A stretch of DNA of 64,000 bases from Halichondria panicea. Lineage: Eukaryota; Porifera; Demospongiae; Suberitida; Halichondriidae. Shown here piece after piece: positions 46,699 to 60,539 of the stretch. A model generated the notes under the pieces. It was not told where the DNA came from. It saw only the letters and a program-made list of their open reading frames with translations, and made no database searches. Position numbers and translations under genes: made by a program. The DNA is taken from positions 6,289,058 through 6,353,057 of the forward strand of contig NC_087387.1 in NCBI RefSeq assembly GCF_963675165.1, read 5' to 3'. Each line of letters opens with the position of its first letter. Within the stretch, counting starts at the first letter, position 1.

Positions 46699-49600
46699 GT
46701 TTGTAACTAGTCTCAAAGAAAAGTACATTCAGAGAGAGTTTGGAGAAGATGAAGAATGGCCACCATCAGATAGAAGAGACAAACAAAGAAGACTTATCAA
46801 ATTGCAATTAGTCGAGACTGATCAGATAGAGGGGTTTGGACACAAGGGTCGTTCGAGTGGCAATGGCAAGCAATCTAAAGATGACAAAGAAACACGCAAA
46901 TCAATACTCCACACTGACCTGTTCAAGACTAGCAGTGACAACAAACCAGTCAGGAAGATTGTTGTGAAAGGCAATGCTGGGATTGGTAAAACCACACTGT
47001 GTACCATGCTGACTGAGGAGTGGGCAAAAGGCAAGATCCTGAAACAATTCGACTGTGTTCTGTTGCTACCACTGAGAAATAGCGACGTGTCATCGGCCAC
47101 AAGCCTCCCTGAGCTGATTAAACTCTTCCATCTGAGTGAGGAGGTCCGCAAACCTCCAACAAAAAGGATAGAGGATAGAGAAGGAGAAGGCATCCTCATC
47201 ATAGCTGATGGCTGGGATGAACTCAGTGAGGGTACTCGAGCTAAGGACTCGTTTCTCTACAAACTTCTTCTTGGTTATGGTTGTTCCAAAGCCTCTGTTC
47301 TCCTCACCTCCAGACATTCTGCAGCAGCACCTTTTCACAAACTGTCTTCAGTGGACACTTTCATCAAGGTGGTGGGTTTTGATGAAGAAGATATCAAAAA
47401 GTACATAGTTGAGGAATTCAAGCAAGATCTAGAGAAAGCTTCTTCTCTTATGGAGCAGCTTAAAAGCAATCCACTCATTCAGAGTTTGTGCTCTGTGCCA
47501 CTTAATTGTGCGATTGTTTGTGAACTGTGGCACAGTTTACAGCAAACACTTCCAAGCACAATCACGAAACTATATGCTAGGATAACACTGTCTGTCGTGC
47601 TTCGTGACATCAAGAAGAAATGTCCACAACTCTGTGTAAACTCGCTTGACAATTTCAATTGTATTCCCAAGGAACTTCAAAACGATTTCTGGCTGGTTTG
47701 CAAATTTGCTTTTGAATTTTTGGCTAAAGATCAAATAGTCTTCTCAGACAGTGAAGTTTCATCGTTTTCTCAAGATGGGAACTTTAACAAGAAAGCATTT
47801 TTCTTCGGTTTATTGCAATCAGCACATTCACATTTCCCTAGCCAACAAAACTCATTGACAACAGGTTATGGCTTGTCGTTTCACTTTGCTCATTTGACCA
47901 TTCAGGAGTTTTTAGCTGCCCTTCATATCGTCACTTTATCTCATGAAGAGAAAACAAAGATTTGCAACACTTATGCTGGAAACGATCGGTTTAATATGGT
48001 CTGGAGATTTGTGTTCGGTCTTGAGTCTGAAGAAGAGAAATATAGTAATAAAGTTGTCTCTTTAGGTGATGTGTTGGTTGATCAGGTTTTATTTGCACTA
48101 CGGGACCAAGACATTTTACTATGCCACTGCTCGTTTGAATCCCAGAATAAGGTTGTACACTATAAAGTGGCCAACAGGATTTGTGCCAAGTTTAGTTCTT
48201 GGCTTAGAATCAGAAGGCCCCAAACTGCTCACGACAGTGTAGCTCTTTTGCACACTTTTAACCTTATATCACATTGTTCAGAGGTCAAGCTAAATTTTTC
48301 AGGGAGTCTTAATGATGAGCAGCTTCAGAAACTAGCTACTATCCTCATTGACAGAAAGTTGCAAGTAAAAGAATTATGTCTCGATAACTGCAAGCTCACA
48401 AATGAATGTCTCACGACCTTCTTCAACAAGGCATCAGCTTCATTTCAGCATCTCGAGGAACTATCTCTAGATGGGAACCTTATCACAGGTATACCATTTT
48501 CACCCAGCAATAACACATTAACTAGGCTTTCATTATCCAAGAATCCACTCTGGCAAAGTGGTGCCCAGTTACTAGAGAGTGTTGTATGCACAGGTTCAAT
48601 AGTAAAACTTGAGCGTCTGTGTCTATCTAGTGCACTGACAAATGACAGAGACATTATCGATGCCAAAGTGTTAGCCACACTTCTTCAAGCATTAGCTACA
48701 CACTGTCCTAATCTGGATGACCTTGATCTCTCTAAGAACAATATTGGTGTACCTGGAGCTAGTGCAACAGGAGAGGCCTTTGTAAGACTTGCTACCAATA
48801 GGAAGAACTTGGAGCTGAACTTAAGTGAGACTAATCTCGACAGTGAAGCAGCGACAGTATTTTCTGACAAAGTTTTGTCTTCTTTAGGGAATGTGTCAAA
48901 TCCACTCTCTTGTGAAATTGAGTTGAGTATTGATAACAATCCACTTGGACACAGCGGTTTGTCAGCCATCTTTAGAATGCTCTCTAATGAAAACTGTCCA
49001 GTAACAGAAATTGATCTGAACCATACACATGCAGTCAACCAGGGCCTAATAACGGCAACCGATTTTGGTGAAATTGAAACTCCAACATTTCCTGGTCGAT
49101 GTAGCAAATTGAAATGGTTGTATTTTCGAAACAACAAACCAAGCGGTGACATTCATGTAGCTTGCTTGACAATGGCTATTAAATCCGCCATATTCGGTGA
49201 TCTTGAATGGTTGCAACTATCAAATACCCTTCCTGACAATGTTGAGGAGAATGGAAGACTACTGACTGAACTCTTACCATCCATTGCCTCTCACTGTCCT
49301 AATCTGAATGACATTGATCTCTCTGAGAACAATCTTGGTGTACCTGGAGCTAGTGCAATAGGAGAGGCCTTTGTAAGACTTGCTACCAATAGGAAGGAGT
49401 TGGAGCTGAACTTAAGTGAGACTAATCTCGACAGTGAAGCAGCGACAGTATTTTCTGACAAAGTTTTGTCTTCTTTAGGGAATGTGTCAAATCCACTCTC
49501 TTGTGAAATTGAGTTGAGTATTGATAACAATCCACTTGGACACAGCGGTTTGTCAGCCATCTTTAGAATGCTCTCTAATGAAAACTGTCCAGTAACAGAA

Positions 49601-52600
49601 ATTGATCTGAACCATACACATGCAGTCAACCAGGGCCTAATAACGGCAACCGATTTTGGTGAAATTGAAACTCCAACATTTCCTGGTCGATGTAGCAAAT
49701 TGAAATGGTTGTATTTTCGAAACAACAAACCAAGCGGTGACATTCATGTAGCTTGCTTGACAATGGCTATTAAATCCGCCATATTCGGTGATCTTGAATG
49801 GTTGCAACTATCAAATACCCTTCCTGACAATGTTGAGGAGAATGGAAGACTACTGACTGAACTCTTACCATCCATTGCCTCTCACTGTCCTAATCTGAAT
49901 GACATTGATCTCTCTGAGAACAATCTTGGTGTACCTGGAGCTAGTGCAATAGGAGAGGCCTTTGTAAGACTTGCTACCAATAGGAAGGAGTTGGAGCTGA
50001 ACTTAAGTGAGACTAATCTCGACAGTGAAGCAGCGACAGTATTTTCTGACAAAGTTTTGTCTTCTTTAGGGAATGTGTCAAATCCACTCTCTTGTGAAAT
50101 TGAGTTGAGTATTGATAACAATCCACTTGGACACAGCGGTTTGTCAGCCATCTTTAGAATGCTCTCTAATGAAAACTGTCCAGTAACAGAAATTGATCTG
50201 AACCATACACATGCAGTCAACCAGGGCCTAATAACGGCAACCAATTTTGGTGAAATTGAAACTCCAACATTTCCTGGTCGATGTAGCAAATTGAAATGGT
50301 TGTATTTTCGAAACAACAAACCAAGCGGTGACATTCATGTAGCTTGCTTGACAATGGCTATTAAATCCGCCATATTCGGTGATCTTGAATGGTTGCAACT
50401 ATCAAATACCCTTCCTGACAATGTTGAGGAGAATGGAAGACTACTGACTGAACTCTTACCATCCATTGCCTCTCACTGTCCTAATCTGAATGACATTGAT
50501 CTCTCTGAGAACAATCTTGGTGTACCTGGAGCTAGTGCAATAGGAGAGGCCTTTGTAAGACTTGCTACCAATAGGAAGGAGTTGGAGCTGAACTTAAGTG
50601 AGACTAATCTCGACAGTGAAGCAGCGACAGTATTTTCTGACAAAGTTTTGTCTTCTTTAGGGAATGTGTCAAATCCACTCTCTTGTGAAATCAATTTGCG
50701 TATTGATAACAATCCACTTGGACACAGTGGTTTGTCAGCCATCTTTAGAATGCTCTCTAATGAAAACTGTCCAGTAACAAGACTTGATCTGGACCACACA
50801 CATGCAGTCAACCAGGGCCTAATAACGGCAACCGATTTTGAAACTCTAACATTTCCTGGTAAATGTAGCAAATTTAAAAGATTTCATTTCAACACAACAA
50901 ACCAAGCGGGGACACTCATGTAGCTTGCTTGACAATGGCTATTAAAGCCAACATTTTTGGTAATTTTGAGAGGATGCAACTATCAAATACCTCCTTGACA
51001 ATGTTGAGGAGAATGGAAGACTACTGACTGAACTCTTACCATCCATTGCCTCTCACTGTCCTAATCTGAATGACATTGATCTCTCTGAGAACAATCTTGG
51101 TGTACCTGGAGCTAGTGCAATAGGAGAGGCCTTTGTAAGACTTGCTACCAATAGGAAGGAGTTGGAGCTGAACTTAAGTGAGACTAATCTCGACAGCGAA
51201 GCAGCAAAAACATTATCTGACAAAGTGTTAGCTTCTTTAGAGGATGTTTCAAACCTTCTCTCTTGTGAAATTGAGTTGAGTATTGATAACAATCCACTTG
51301 GACACAGCGGTTTGTCAGCCATCTTTAGAATGCTCTCTAATGAAAACTGTCCAGTAACAAGACTTGATCTGGACCACACACATGCAGTCAACCAGGGCCT
51401 AATAACGGCAACCGATTTTGAAACTCTAACATTTCCTGGTAAATGTAGCAAATTGAAAAGGATTTCATTTCAAAACAACAAACCAAGCGGGGACACTCAT
51501 GTAGCTTGCTTGACAATGGCTATTAAAGCCAACATTTTTGGTAATCTTGAGAGGATGCAACTATCAAATACCCTCCTTGACAATGTTGAGGAGAATGGAA
51601 GACTACTGACTGAACTCTTACCATCCATTGCCTCTCACTGTCCTCATTTGGATGATCTTGATCTCTCTGAGAACAATCTTGGTGTACCTGGAGCTAGTGC
51701 AATAGGAGAGGCCTTTGTAAGACTTGCTACCAATAGGAAGAAGTTGGAGCTGAACTTAAGTGAGACCAATCTCGACAGCGAAGCAGCAAAAACATTGTCT
51801 GACAAAGTGTTAGCTTCTTTAGAGGATGTTTCAAACCTTCTCTCTTGTGAAATTGAGTTGAGTATTGATAACAATCCACTTGGACACAGCGGTTTGTCAG
51901 CCATCTTTAGAATGCTCTCTAATGAAAACTGTCCAGTAACAGAAATTGATCTGAACCATACACATGCAGTCAACCAGGGCCTAATAACGGCAACCGATTT
52001 TGAAACTCTAACATTTCCTGGTAAATGTAGCAAATTGAAAAGGATTTCATTTCAAAACAACAAACCAAGCGGGGACACTCATGTAGCTTGCTTGACAATG
52101 GCTATTAAAGCCAACATTTTTGGTAATCTTGAGAGGATGCAACTATCAAATACCCTCCCTGACAATGTTGAGGAGAATGGAAGACTACTGACTGAACTCT
52201 TACCATCCATTGCCTCTCACTGTCCTAATCTGAATGACATTGATCTCTCTGAGAACAATCTTGGTGTACCTGGAGCTAGTGCAATAGGAGAGGCCTTTGT
52301 AAGACTTGCTACTAATAGGAAGGAGTTAAAACTGAATTTAAGGAAGACTAGTCTCGACAGCGAAGCAGTGAAAGCATTTTCTGATAATGTTTTGGCTTCT
52401 TTAGGGAATATGTCAAATCCACTCTCTTGTGAAATCAATTTGCGTATTGATAACAACCCACTTGGACACAGCGGCTTGTCAGCCATCTTTAGAATGCTCT
52501 CTAATGAAAACTATCCAGTAACAAGACTTGATCTGGACTACACACATGCAGTCAACCAAGGCCTAATAACGACAGCCGATTTTGATGAAATTGAAAATCA

Positions 52601-53605
52601 AACATTTCTTGGTCAATGTAACAAATTGAAAAGGCTATCATTTCGAAACAACAAACAAAGCGGGGACACTCATGTAGCTTGCTTGACAATGGCTATTAAA
52701 TCCAAAATTTTCGGTAATCTTGAGAGGATGCAACTATCAAATACCCTCCCTGACAATGTTGAGGAGAATGGAAGACTACTGACTGAACTCTTACCATCCA
52801 TTGCCTCTCACTGTCCTAATCTGAATGACCTTGATCTCTCTGAGAACAATCTCAGTGTACCTGGAGCTAGTGCAATAGGAGAGGCCTTTGTAAGACTTGC
52901 TACTAATAGGAAGGAGTTGGAGCTGAACTTAAGTAAGACTAATCTCGACAGTGAAGCAGCAAAAACATTATCTGACAAAGTGTTGGTTTCTTTAGAAGAT
53001 GTTTCAAACCTTCTCTCCTGTGAAATCAATTTGAGTATTGATAACAATCCACTTGGACACAGTGGTTTGTCAGCAATCTTTAGAATGCTCTCTAATGAAA
53101 ACTGTCCAGTAACAAGACTTCATCTGGAATCAACTATTCACACTTCCATTATACTGACCTCAGTTTGAATAATTCTTTAGAATCTCTTAACAGCACTACA
53201 GTAAGTCTCGGTCTTTGTCGAAATTTGCTTCATGGCAAGAACATGTTCATACTAGCTGATTGTATTCAGTGCTGCCTGTCACTGGAGAAGCTGGATTGTG
53301 ATAAGTGTCGAATTACTTCAAACGATATATTTACATTATTGTCACACCTAAAATTCCACGATATTCAACTAAAGTGTTTAAAACGGTGGGACCTTCAAGA
53401 CAACAGCATCGATGATGACGCAGTGAATACTCTTATTACGTATTTGCCTTCAGTGTTTCCATGCATTGAGGATATTGATCTAGATGATAATCTCGTGAGT
53501 ACAGAGACAGTGAAGAAACTTGATGAGTTTTTGAAGGTAAGGCCACAGCAAGTGTATTGTATGAAAAGGATGCATCAAGTTTTGAGCAAGGCATCATTAT
53601 TATAG
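46699..53605 (+). pseudogene. NACHT-LRR (NLR) gene, copy B, two frameshifts
   Basis: Same organisation as copy A with one 17-aa repeat unit. Counting from ATG 46,682, Walker A GNAGIGKTT is at residues 97-105 and Walker B ILIIADGWDEL at 171-181. One uninterrupted frame of 1,413 codons runs from 46,682 to 50,923. A cluster of small indels near 50,870-51,000 (net -2) then breaks the frame, and LRR coding resumes in another frame to 53,168. A +2 insertion near 53,152 restores the original frame for the last LRRs. The donor AAG/GTAAGG is at 53,536, otherwise the stop is 53,605. Eight LRR super-repeats are present. The indel cluster could be low-quality sequence; if so this copy would encode a very long NLR. 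Confidence 0.85.
48717..53110 (+). repeat. LRR super-repeats, copy B (8 units)
   Basis: Unit starts lie near 48,717, 49,308, 49,899, 50,490, 51,070, 51,652, 52,234 and 52,825. Units 1-4 are spaced exactly 591 nt. Units around 49,308 and 49,899 are almost identical base for base (one GAT/AAT difference noted), indicating very recent tandem amplification. Confidence 0.9.
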
Positions 53606-53703
53606 CACCGAGTCCTTTTAATGTTTGGTATAACGTACACTACACATATAATTGGCACTCTAGATGATAGTTTATGCAATGTAAGGTGGGTTGCGTACTT
53701 GAT

Positions 53704-53818
53704 TTGTGAAGCTTCGCCACTACTTCAGAAAATGTTGACGAAATAAGTTGTTATTTTTGTTGTTATAAAAACTTATAACGAAGTTTTGCGAAATTGTGAT
53801 TGTGCCGAAGCTTCACAA
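53704..53818. repeat. Inverted-repeat element, copy B
   Basis: Partner of 20,632-20,745 with the same 13-bp arms. Confidence 0.65.
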
Positions 53819-53992
53819 CTTTTTTTTACCAAGGCAAGATACTACTTAGTGTGAGGCTCATCCCTATACCCTTCAGTCAGAGCTCCTGAACATTCTAGCT
53901 ATACATTGATCCTGCATGCATGCACACACTTTCATCACACTGAGATGGCTGGGTTACTATAACTATATAATTATATAATTATGTAATAATAG

Positions 53993-55426
53993 GAGAGAAA
54001 CACGACTGAAGATGAGGAGTTTGATTCCACTAGTTCTGAATCAACAACACCTGATGATGCAAGTGACTCTCTGCCAGAGGTAAGTACTTACATTGTCTGA
54101 GTGTATGACCTGCTGTATCATGCATGATGTTAATTCTTGTTACAACGATGATTGCCAATTGCATGTGTCAATTTGCATTCAATTGTACTGTCATACCCTT
54201 TTTGATCTAAAAGTCGTAAAATGCATGCGTTCACTGATGCATGGATGTAATAATTATACATGTCTCCTTGCAATCACAGCACACTAGTACTGATTCTATC
54301 AGTGAGGATACGGACTTTAAAGCTACTGATGAAGATCTGAATGCACTAAAGGAGGATAGGTCCCCTACAGCTAGTCAGGATTCCACAGCTGCTACTGATA
54401 TTTCCAATTTAACCAGCCAAAAACAACAGCTACAAAGTAAGCAGTTTGCATGTTGTTATATATAATGTAGTTGAATCATTGTTTTAAAAATAATTACGTC
54501 CTATTTATGCATGCAGCAGACTCGTTATCTTTTCCTTCGCAAGGTTTGCCTATTGAAACAGTAAAGAGAGACGCTGAAGTCACTAACGAGCAGCTTGACA
54601 CAACAGTAGAAGAAACACACCTCTCTGAAATGTCGTCACAATCTGACAGCACCCATAACGACTATCTTATGGAGCAAGGCCTCTCATCTGGACAACAATG
54701 TGACGTGAGGAGTCATGCATTCGTACCCGGCACTCAGGCTGCTGATCATGATGTCATGAACGCTCCTGAGGTGTCTCACACACTAAAAGAAGTACCTAAT
54801 AACAGTAGGTTGATACTCAAAGCGTATTAGTTAATGCTATTTTGCATCATCATCAAAAAAATAATTGTGTGCTCCACAAACATTACAAGGCAGCTGCTTA
54901 TTAATTATCCTGGAAACTTTTCTGGGCAATTTTCATTATTCTATATAATACAGCAGACACTCTGCATGGTGCTTTAATTTTACTAGTTAGACACTGTTTT
55001 TGAGGTGTCTATATGAGATTTATAGAAGCCCAAAGGCACACGTGTGATGTTAATTATTGGCTCGCTGTCCTATTATCAGGCCTGACCATTGAAGCACTAA
55101 AGAGGGAAACTAATATCACTGACGAGCAGCTTGACACAAGAGTAGAAGAATTAGACCTTCCCAAATTATCTTCATATTTCGACAACACTAATGACTATGT
55201 TGAAATACTGGGGCTCTCACCTGGACAGCAAACTGATGTTATTGAAGAGAAGGCTAGAACAGCATTGAATCGAATACATGCTGGAATAAAGCTGGCTCTG
55301 AAATACTGGCTGAATAGAGTTCTTTCAGAGGGTACCTTCAGAGCTCTGCTACTCATCCTAATCTCCCTGGACAAAGGAGACGTTGCTATCAAGGTGGCAC
55401 AGTATTTGTCAGCCAAAGGTGCGTGA
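53993..55426 (+). CDS. Acidic linker and Death-domain exons, copy B
   Basis: Exons 53,993-54,079, 54,280-54,436, 54,517-54,804 and 55,080-55,426, with the same lengths (87, 157, 288, 347 nt) and phases as copy A. They are in phase with the NLR donor at 53,536. The protein differs at only a few residues (YVEILGLS, NRIHAG, LLLILISLDKG). The conservation of frame in all four exons contrasts with the lesions in the neighbouring LRR exon. Confidence 0.7.
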
Positions 55427-55675
55427 GTGGGTACATTATGCATGTTAATTACCTTATTGTCTATTATAAACAGTGAACCTCACTATTCCAGACCCCTTTT
55501 AACCTCGCAAATCCGGACAAAATAGCAAACTGAAAAAGAGGAGGGGCTGTTAGTAGAATAGAGTACTGCGCATGCACAATGTAAATTGCTTAGCTGAATC
55601 AGCAATAATTTTATTGCTAAGAAAACGAAGAGAGAGCTCACAAGAGTCGACTCACTGTATTGGAGAGAAAGTTGA

Positions 55676-56766
55676 GATAAAGACTATTCTAGCTAGCAGC
55701 TTCCCTTCTGGCCACAGTGATATCATAATACATGTACAAAAGTGTCTTCGTTAATGATATTCATAATCAATTATAATGACATCTGTTAATACTGGAAATT
55801 TCATGTACAGTAGACTCTTGTTAATCCGGTCACCCTTGGGACCATGCAGCTTGGCCGGAATATGGAGGTGGCTGCAGCTCAGGAAATAGCCGCGGCTTAA
55901 AAATGACCTTACCTCGAATCTAATGACTACTTTTGCGGTTCTTGTCTCGAGGATAATGTAGGATAATGAATCATTCTGTTCTCTATTTAACCAATTTTAT
56001 CTGTTAAACCGCACCCAAAACGTCATATCCGGCCGTAATATACGTATAAATGAAAACCTTGTTTGGGACAGCCAGCACTGGCTGGTAAACGGAATAGCGA
56101 GTGGCCGTACTTCAGGGTGAGTTTTGTGCAGTAAACATAATTATAGCTAGCATTCCGTGCCAAGCCAAATGGCCGGTATATCGAGGTGGCCGTACTTCAG
56201 AGAGCCGGAATAGCGAGAGTCTACTGTATTCGGATGGGGTCTGGTTCCGCTCTATTCGGATTAGCGAGGTTCTACTGTTGTACTAATTTTAGTGAATTTT
56301 AGCGAATTTGTAATTCAACGCTAAATTAAGTACGCGCTGATAATAACGCAATTAAATAATTATGAATCTCATAAAAAAAATGTTTTCTTCTTTTTTTTCT
56401 AATTGTAATGTACTTTTGAGAGTATGCTAAGAGCAAGCTAGCCCTTTTTACATTTGTATCTGACTTCAACTTTCAAAACTCATACTTGTACATTTTTTGA
56501 GATATTATTGTGGTAATGAATTTGCCAAATCCGCCAAAATTAGTGCCCTAAAAACAGAGAAAAATCTGAAATTACTACCCGTCTATATAATAGTAACATT
56601 AAGGTATACTATTTAGAACACACCGCCAAGATTAAGTATTTTAATGTATGTGAGCATACAACTTATAAAGCATGCACACCTTCAGTGTGGATTAAGAAGC
56701 ATGCATTATACTTTTAGATATTAAGCTGATTGGCTGAAGATCATGTGATGAGCACTAGTTTTAGTG
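55676..56766. other. Copy-B-specific ~1.1-kb insertion
   Basis: Copy A passes directly from GAGAAAGTTGAG to TGCTATATATAATATAG (about 22,597). The insertion contains the pogo-like MITE below and otherwise AT-rich sequence without an ORF. Confidence 0.75.
55808..56277. mobile_element. pogo/Tigger-like MITE
   Basis: The left end CAGTAGACTCTTGTTAATCC and the complement of the right end CAGTAGAACCTCGCTAATCC match at 15 of 20 positions. The left flank is TA, expected for this superfamily, but the right flank is TT. Internal copies of GGAATAGCGAG are present. Non-autonomous. Confidence 0.6.
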
Positions 56767-56948
56767 CTATATATAATATAGTTATACATCACTTGCATGC
56801 CATGCAGGTACAAAAACATTAGACTAAGTAACTCTAGAGCACTAAAGTGCAGAACCTTCGGCGTTAGTTTGGGTTGTATAACGTTTCATAATCAAATAGC
56901 AGCTCAGAGCTCAGGGTTTTCTGCCGAGGTAAATATAAACACTGTATG

Positions 56949-57210
56949 ACATTATATACATGCAGATTGCTGTACTATACACTCCCTTGTAACACAGAGA
57001 GTCCCCCTGTATGTACATTATACATGCAGATTGCTGTACTATACACTCCCTTGTAACACAGAGAGTCCCCCTGTATGTACATTATACATGCAGATTGCTG
57101 TACTATACACTCCCTTGTAACACAGAGAGTCCCCCTGTATGTACATTATACATGCAGATTGCTGTACTACACTCCCTTGTAACACAGAGAGTCCCCCTGT
57201 ATGTACATTA
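56949..57210. repeat. ~60-bp minisatellite, copy B (4 units)
   Basis: Partner of 22,781-23,109 with one unit fewer. Confidence 0.93.
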
Positions 57211-57919
57211 TGTGTTATTTTCACCCTTGATACAGGTGCTATATAGATGTTAAAAAGTCAATAGCTATATATAGTGCATGCATGTGAACATTATTCAATT
57301 ATAGCTAGTTGTAGAGTAGTTATTATTTCGTTTTTTGAGAGACAAATACTTGATGTGTGGTAACTGATAATTTATTTTAGTTTTTCATAGATCATTAACC
57401 TTTTATTGTACATATACACATATCAGGCTGTTTGTTTCCTACATCAAGAATTCTGTATTATAATCATGTTATAGATAGCTCTCACATCCTGTATAATTAT
57501 CAGTCTCATTTATAAAATCGAATAATCAGATGTATACGTACTAGTTGATCAAAAAATCCACACAGATTCTGACACACACACACACACACAATGGTGTTTT
57601 TGCACTAATTTTATGTCTTTGAAATGAACTCTCTCCTTCATTCTCCTGCAGAGTAGTAGTAAAAGTAATACGTATATAGTGTGCGAATTTGACCTTATTA
57701 ATTAATGTCACCAATTGGTTTGGGTGGTCTAGACCACTTAGCTGTGGCCCATGGCCAGACCAACAGTTGTACAGCTATAAAATATGCAACAAACTAACAA
57801 TAATCGTATATATAGGTACTGCGTTGATCGATTGTTAATGGTATAATTATAATAGTGATTTCTCTAAAACAATCTTTGAAAAGCAGAAATATGCATTGAA
57901 TGCTTCGTGTCCTTTATGG

Positions 57920-58150
57920 TTAGAAAACACAATAACGCAGCAACCACTCTGCAATTCCATGGAATTCACTATAAACTGATACTACAGTGTTGCAGTTCAC
58001 AGCTATACCTGCTGCTCGGGCACTAAGAACACAAATACATTCACCAGAAGATCTACCCTCGAGAGATGCCACGAGGAATTTTGAGCCCCATGTCACAGTT
58101 GGAGGCACTTGTTCAACAATATGATTATAAATGGCTATACTTTGCTTGAA
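57920..58150 (-). CDS. Possible IgGFc-binding-type exon, copy B
   Basis: Reads VPPTVTWGSKFLVASLEGR, SSGECICVLSAR and then AVNCNTVVSVYSEFHG. Here the frame stays open where copy A has a 2-nt difference and stop. CAG/GTATAG inside it may be a donor, in which case the difference is intronic. Confidence 0.35.
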   Translation of the reverse strand, partial: FKQSIAIYNHIVEQVPPTVTWGSKFLVASLEGRSSGECICVLSARAAGIAVNCNTVVSVYSEFHGIAEWLLRYCVF

Positions 58151-60340
58151 GAATATTAAGATCCGCTAAACACAGACGTTTCCATTATAAGTATATCTTC
58201 AATCGCTGTCTGATTAGCAGTTAAAGCAGTATAGTGTCTAGTTCGCTTAAACAGCAAATGTGTTGTGTCCACGCACACGCACACACATCAATCACTCTAC
58301 CCCTATTGCACACTGCACACGCACGAGGTAATAAGGTGTCTTGAAGTGTGAAAACCTCCAAGGAATCACTCACATTTTCAATTGGCGAGGAATGTGTAAA
58401 AATAGTGCACTTTTGATGTCACGGTAGAATTTGTTGAATGGTAGCACGTATTATAGACAGTCTTTAATCAAGAGATTCATTGTAATATAAGCTCTGTTTC
58501 TCCAGTGACTTCATGATCAGTGGGCGTAGATAAAGTGAGTATCCTCAACAGCTGCACACATAGTACCTCCAATGAGGGTCCTCAGTAGGTACATAACTAC
58601 CCATGCAAAGGAAGGCGTCCCAAGAACCACATATATGTGATGCTGCAAAGTATAGGTTACATGTGAGGCATGCATGTGTGAGTTTGTCTCCAGAGGAGCT
58701 AGGTCCGACTGCCAGGCTGGTGCAGCTCAAGTAATTACCGGTAGTCTCTGATTTCACCAGATTAATGATCACACTCAGCAATAACACACATGCAACGTGG
58801 GCGAATAATTAGTATTCACTCAAAGGCTAATTGCTTGAGCTACATTGTCCTGTGGTACTCCCTCTGGTGTGTCTCTATAAGTGTAGAAGTGTGTGTGAGT
58901 GGATGTGGTGTGTGAATGCAGTACACATTCAGTGTAATTACCTGGTTGAGTTATTTTACCCTCTGGGGACTTTAAATGATCAACATCCCGGAATACCCTT
59001 GGAATGTTTTTCTACTCATTGTAACCATACTCAAACTCGGACATTTTTTGGTTAAAATTAATGTCAAGTAATGCTCATTGTATACAGGCAGTGAAATAAT
59101 GCACCTATCAATGCAAACCATACCCCCTCCCAGGATAGGGTGGGGATTTGTATTAACTTTGCCTCCCCTGTGTGCATGGGTGGGGATTTTGTATAAGTCT
59201 GCATACTCAGCAGCCACAATTAAGTCAGTATAATTATTATAATTTTAACTCTTTTATAACCTCCCATGGCATGTGTAGCTTTTTGGAAGGAACAAATAGC
59301 AAGACTTAATATAGAAAACTTGATTGCCTGCATGTGACTGTGATTTCATTGGACGGAGTGGAAGCAAAACCACAGACTTTTAATGCCTTGTATACCTCAA
59401 GTGTGCTTGCTGTTACAATAGTGAGTATTTGTGCTCCTGTGTACAGTCTATTGGAGTTGCGTACTCTTCCTAATGAACTCTTGCTATAACTGACATGCAT
59501 ACATCATGTCATGTAAGTTCAAAATAATGTGAACATGTACAATTATACAATCGAACATGCATGATGGAGTTTTGTAAGTGTGTAAAGGAATGGATGAGAT
59601 CGATATGTATACTGATCTGAATTGATCACCAACTAAGTACATCATTATCCTTATAATTATTATAGTTAAATGTGCAATGACCAGTGGCGTAGGCAGAGGG
59701 GGGCTGACGGGGCTAGAGCCCTCCCTTTTGTGCTTTATCAATTCCAACTCAGCCGCGATCTGTCGATGTATTCTGCACTGTATACTGCATGCATAGTTAC
59801 TAGAATGATGTCGGAAATGTGGGCAGGGCCATCTAATGCGCATGCTGACTGCTTAGGACCTTTTTTTAGTGTTATGCTCTGGCCCTGCTCAACTGATTTG
59901 AGCCCTGCCCTTCCCCAAATCCTTGCTACGCCACTGATTACTACATATTAAAACACTCGGCTACGTGTGTTCTAACTAAAACTCTGTACAGTTTGAGATC
60001 TCGATCTATAGGAGCACGTCACTGTTTCGTTGGTGGAGCCACTGTGGTTTCTTATAGCCCTCCAATAATTATGATATCTCTGGATAAAGTATAATGTACC
60101 ACATAAATCGCTTGGTCTTCCCTAGACTATATACAGTGAAAGATGAACCCTTATTATAGTGTTATTAGTGGACGTGGACAAGACATATTAGAACTAGATA
60201 TGCAACAGTGTTTTATCTCAATAATTATATAAAGTGAGCTCTCATTGATACAATTGAACAATGAGCACAAAAATAAATAACTCAACTGCTTAATTAGAAT
60301 GAAATGACATTTTCAGTTTTGCACCAATAATTATTATCAT
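58151..60340. other. Gene-poor tract, copy B
   Basis: Equivalent to 24,056-26,200, including the unidentified minus-strand open stretch at 58,787-58,545 and the MITE at 59,682. About 45 bp near 59,430-59,460 is absent from copy A. Confidence 0.4.
59682..59936. mobile_element. hAT-like MITE, copy B
   Basis: Same CAGTGGCGTAG ends as 25,543-25,796. Confidence 0.72.
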
Positions 60341-60342
60341 GA

Positions 60343-60523
60343 CTATGTTAATATCAGTTCAGCAGTTCCAGTTTGTTGGTTTTTTAACTTCAACAGATGA
60401 GTAACCACTTGAATGTATCCGTAGAGAGCCCCACCCAGTACAACTAGAGCTAGTACAGCCAACACACTCACAACAGGTAGGACAACATTGAGGACTAGTG
60501 ATGAAGATGAGGACTCTACAACT
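60343..60523 (-). CDS. TM-helix exon with short tail, copy B
   Basis: Reads [20 protein letters not shown], then [20 protein letters not shown], then a basic tail HLLKLKNQQTG and a stop. A serine stalk, one TM helix and a short cytoplasmic tail suggest the C-terminal exon of a single-pass membrane protein. Ectodomain exons would lie upstream, above 60,523, but none was recognised. Confidence 0.52.
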
Positions 60524-60539
60524 GTGTGTACATGGAGAA

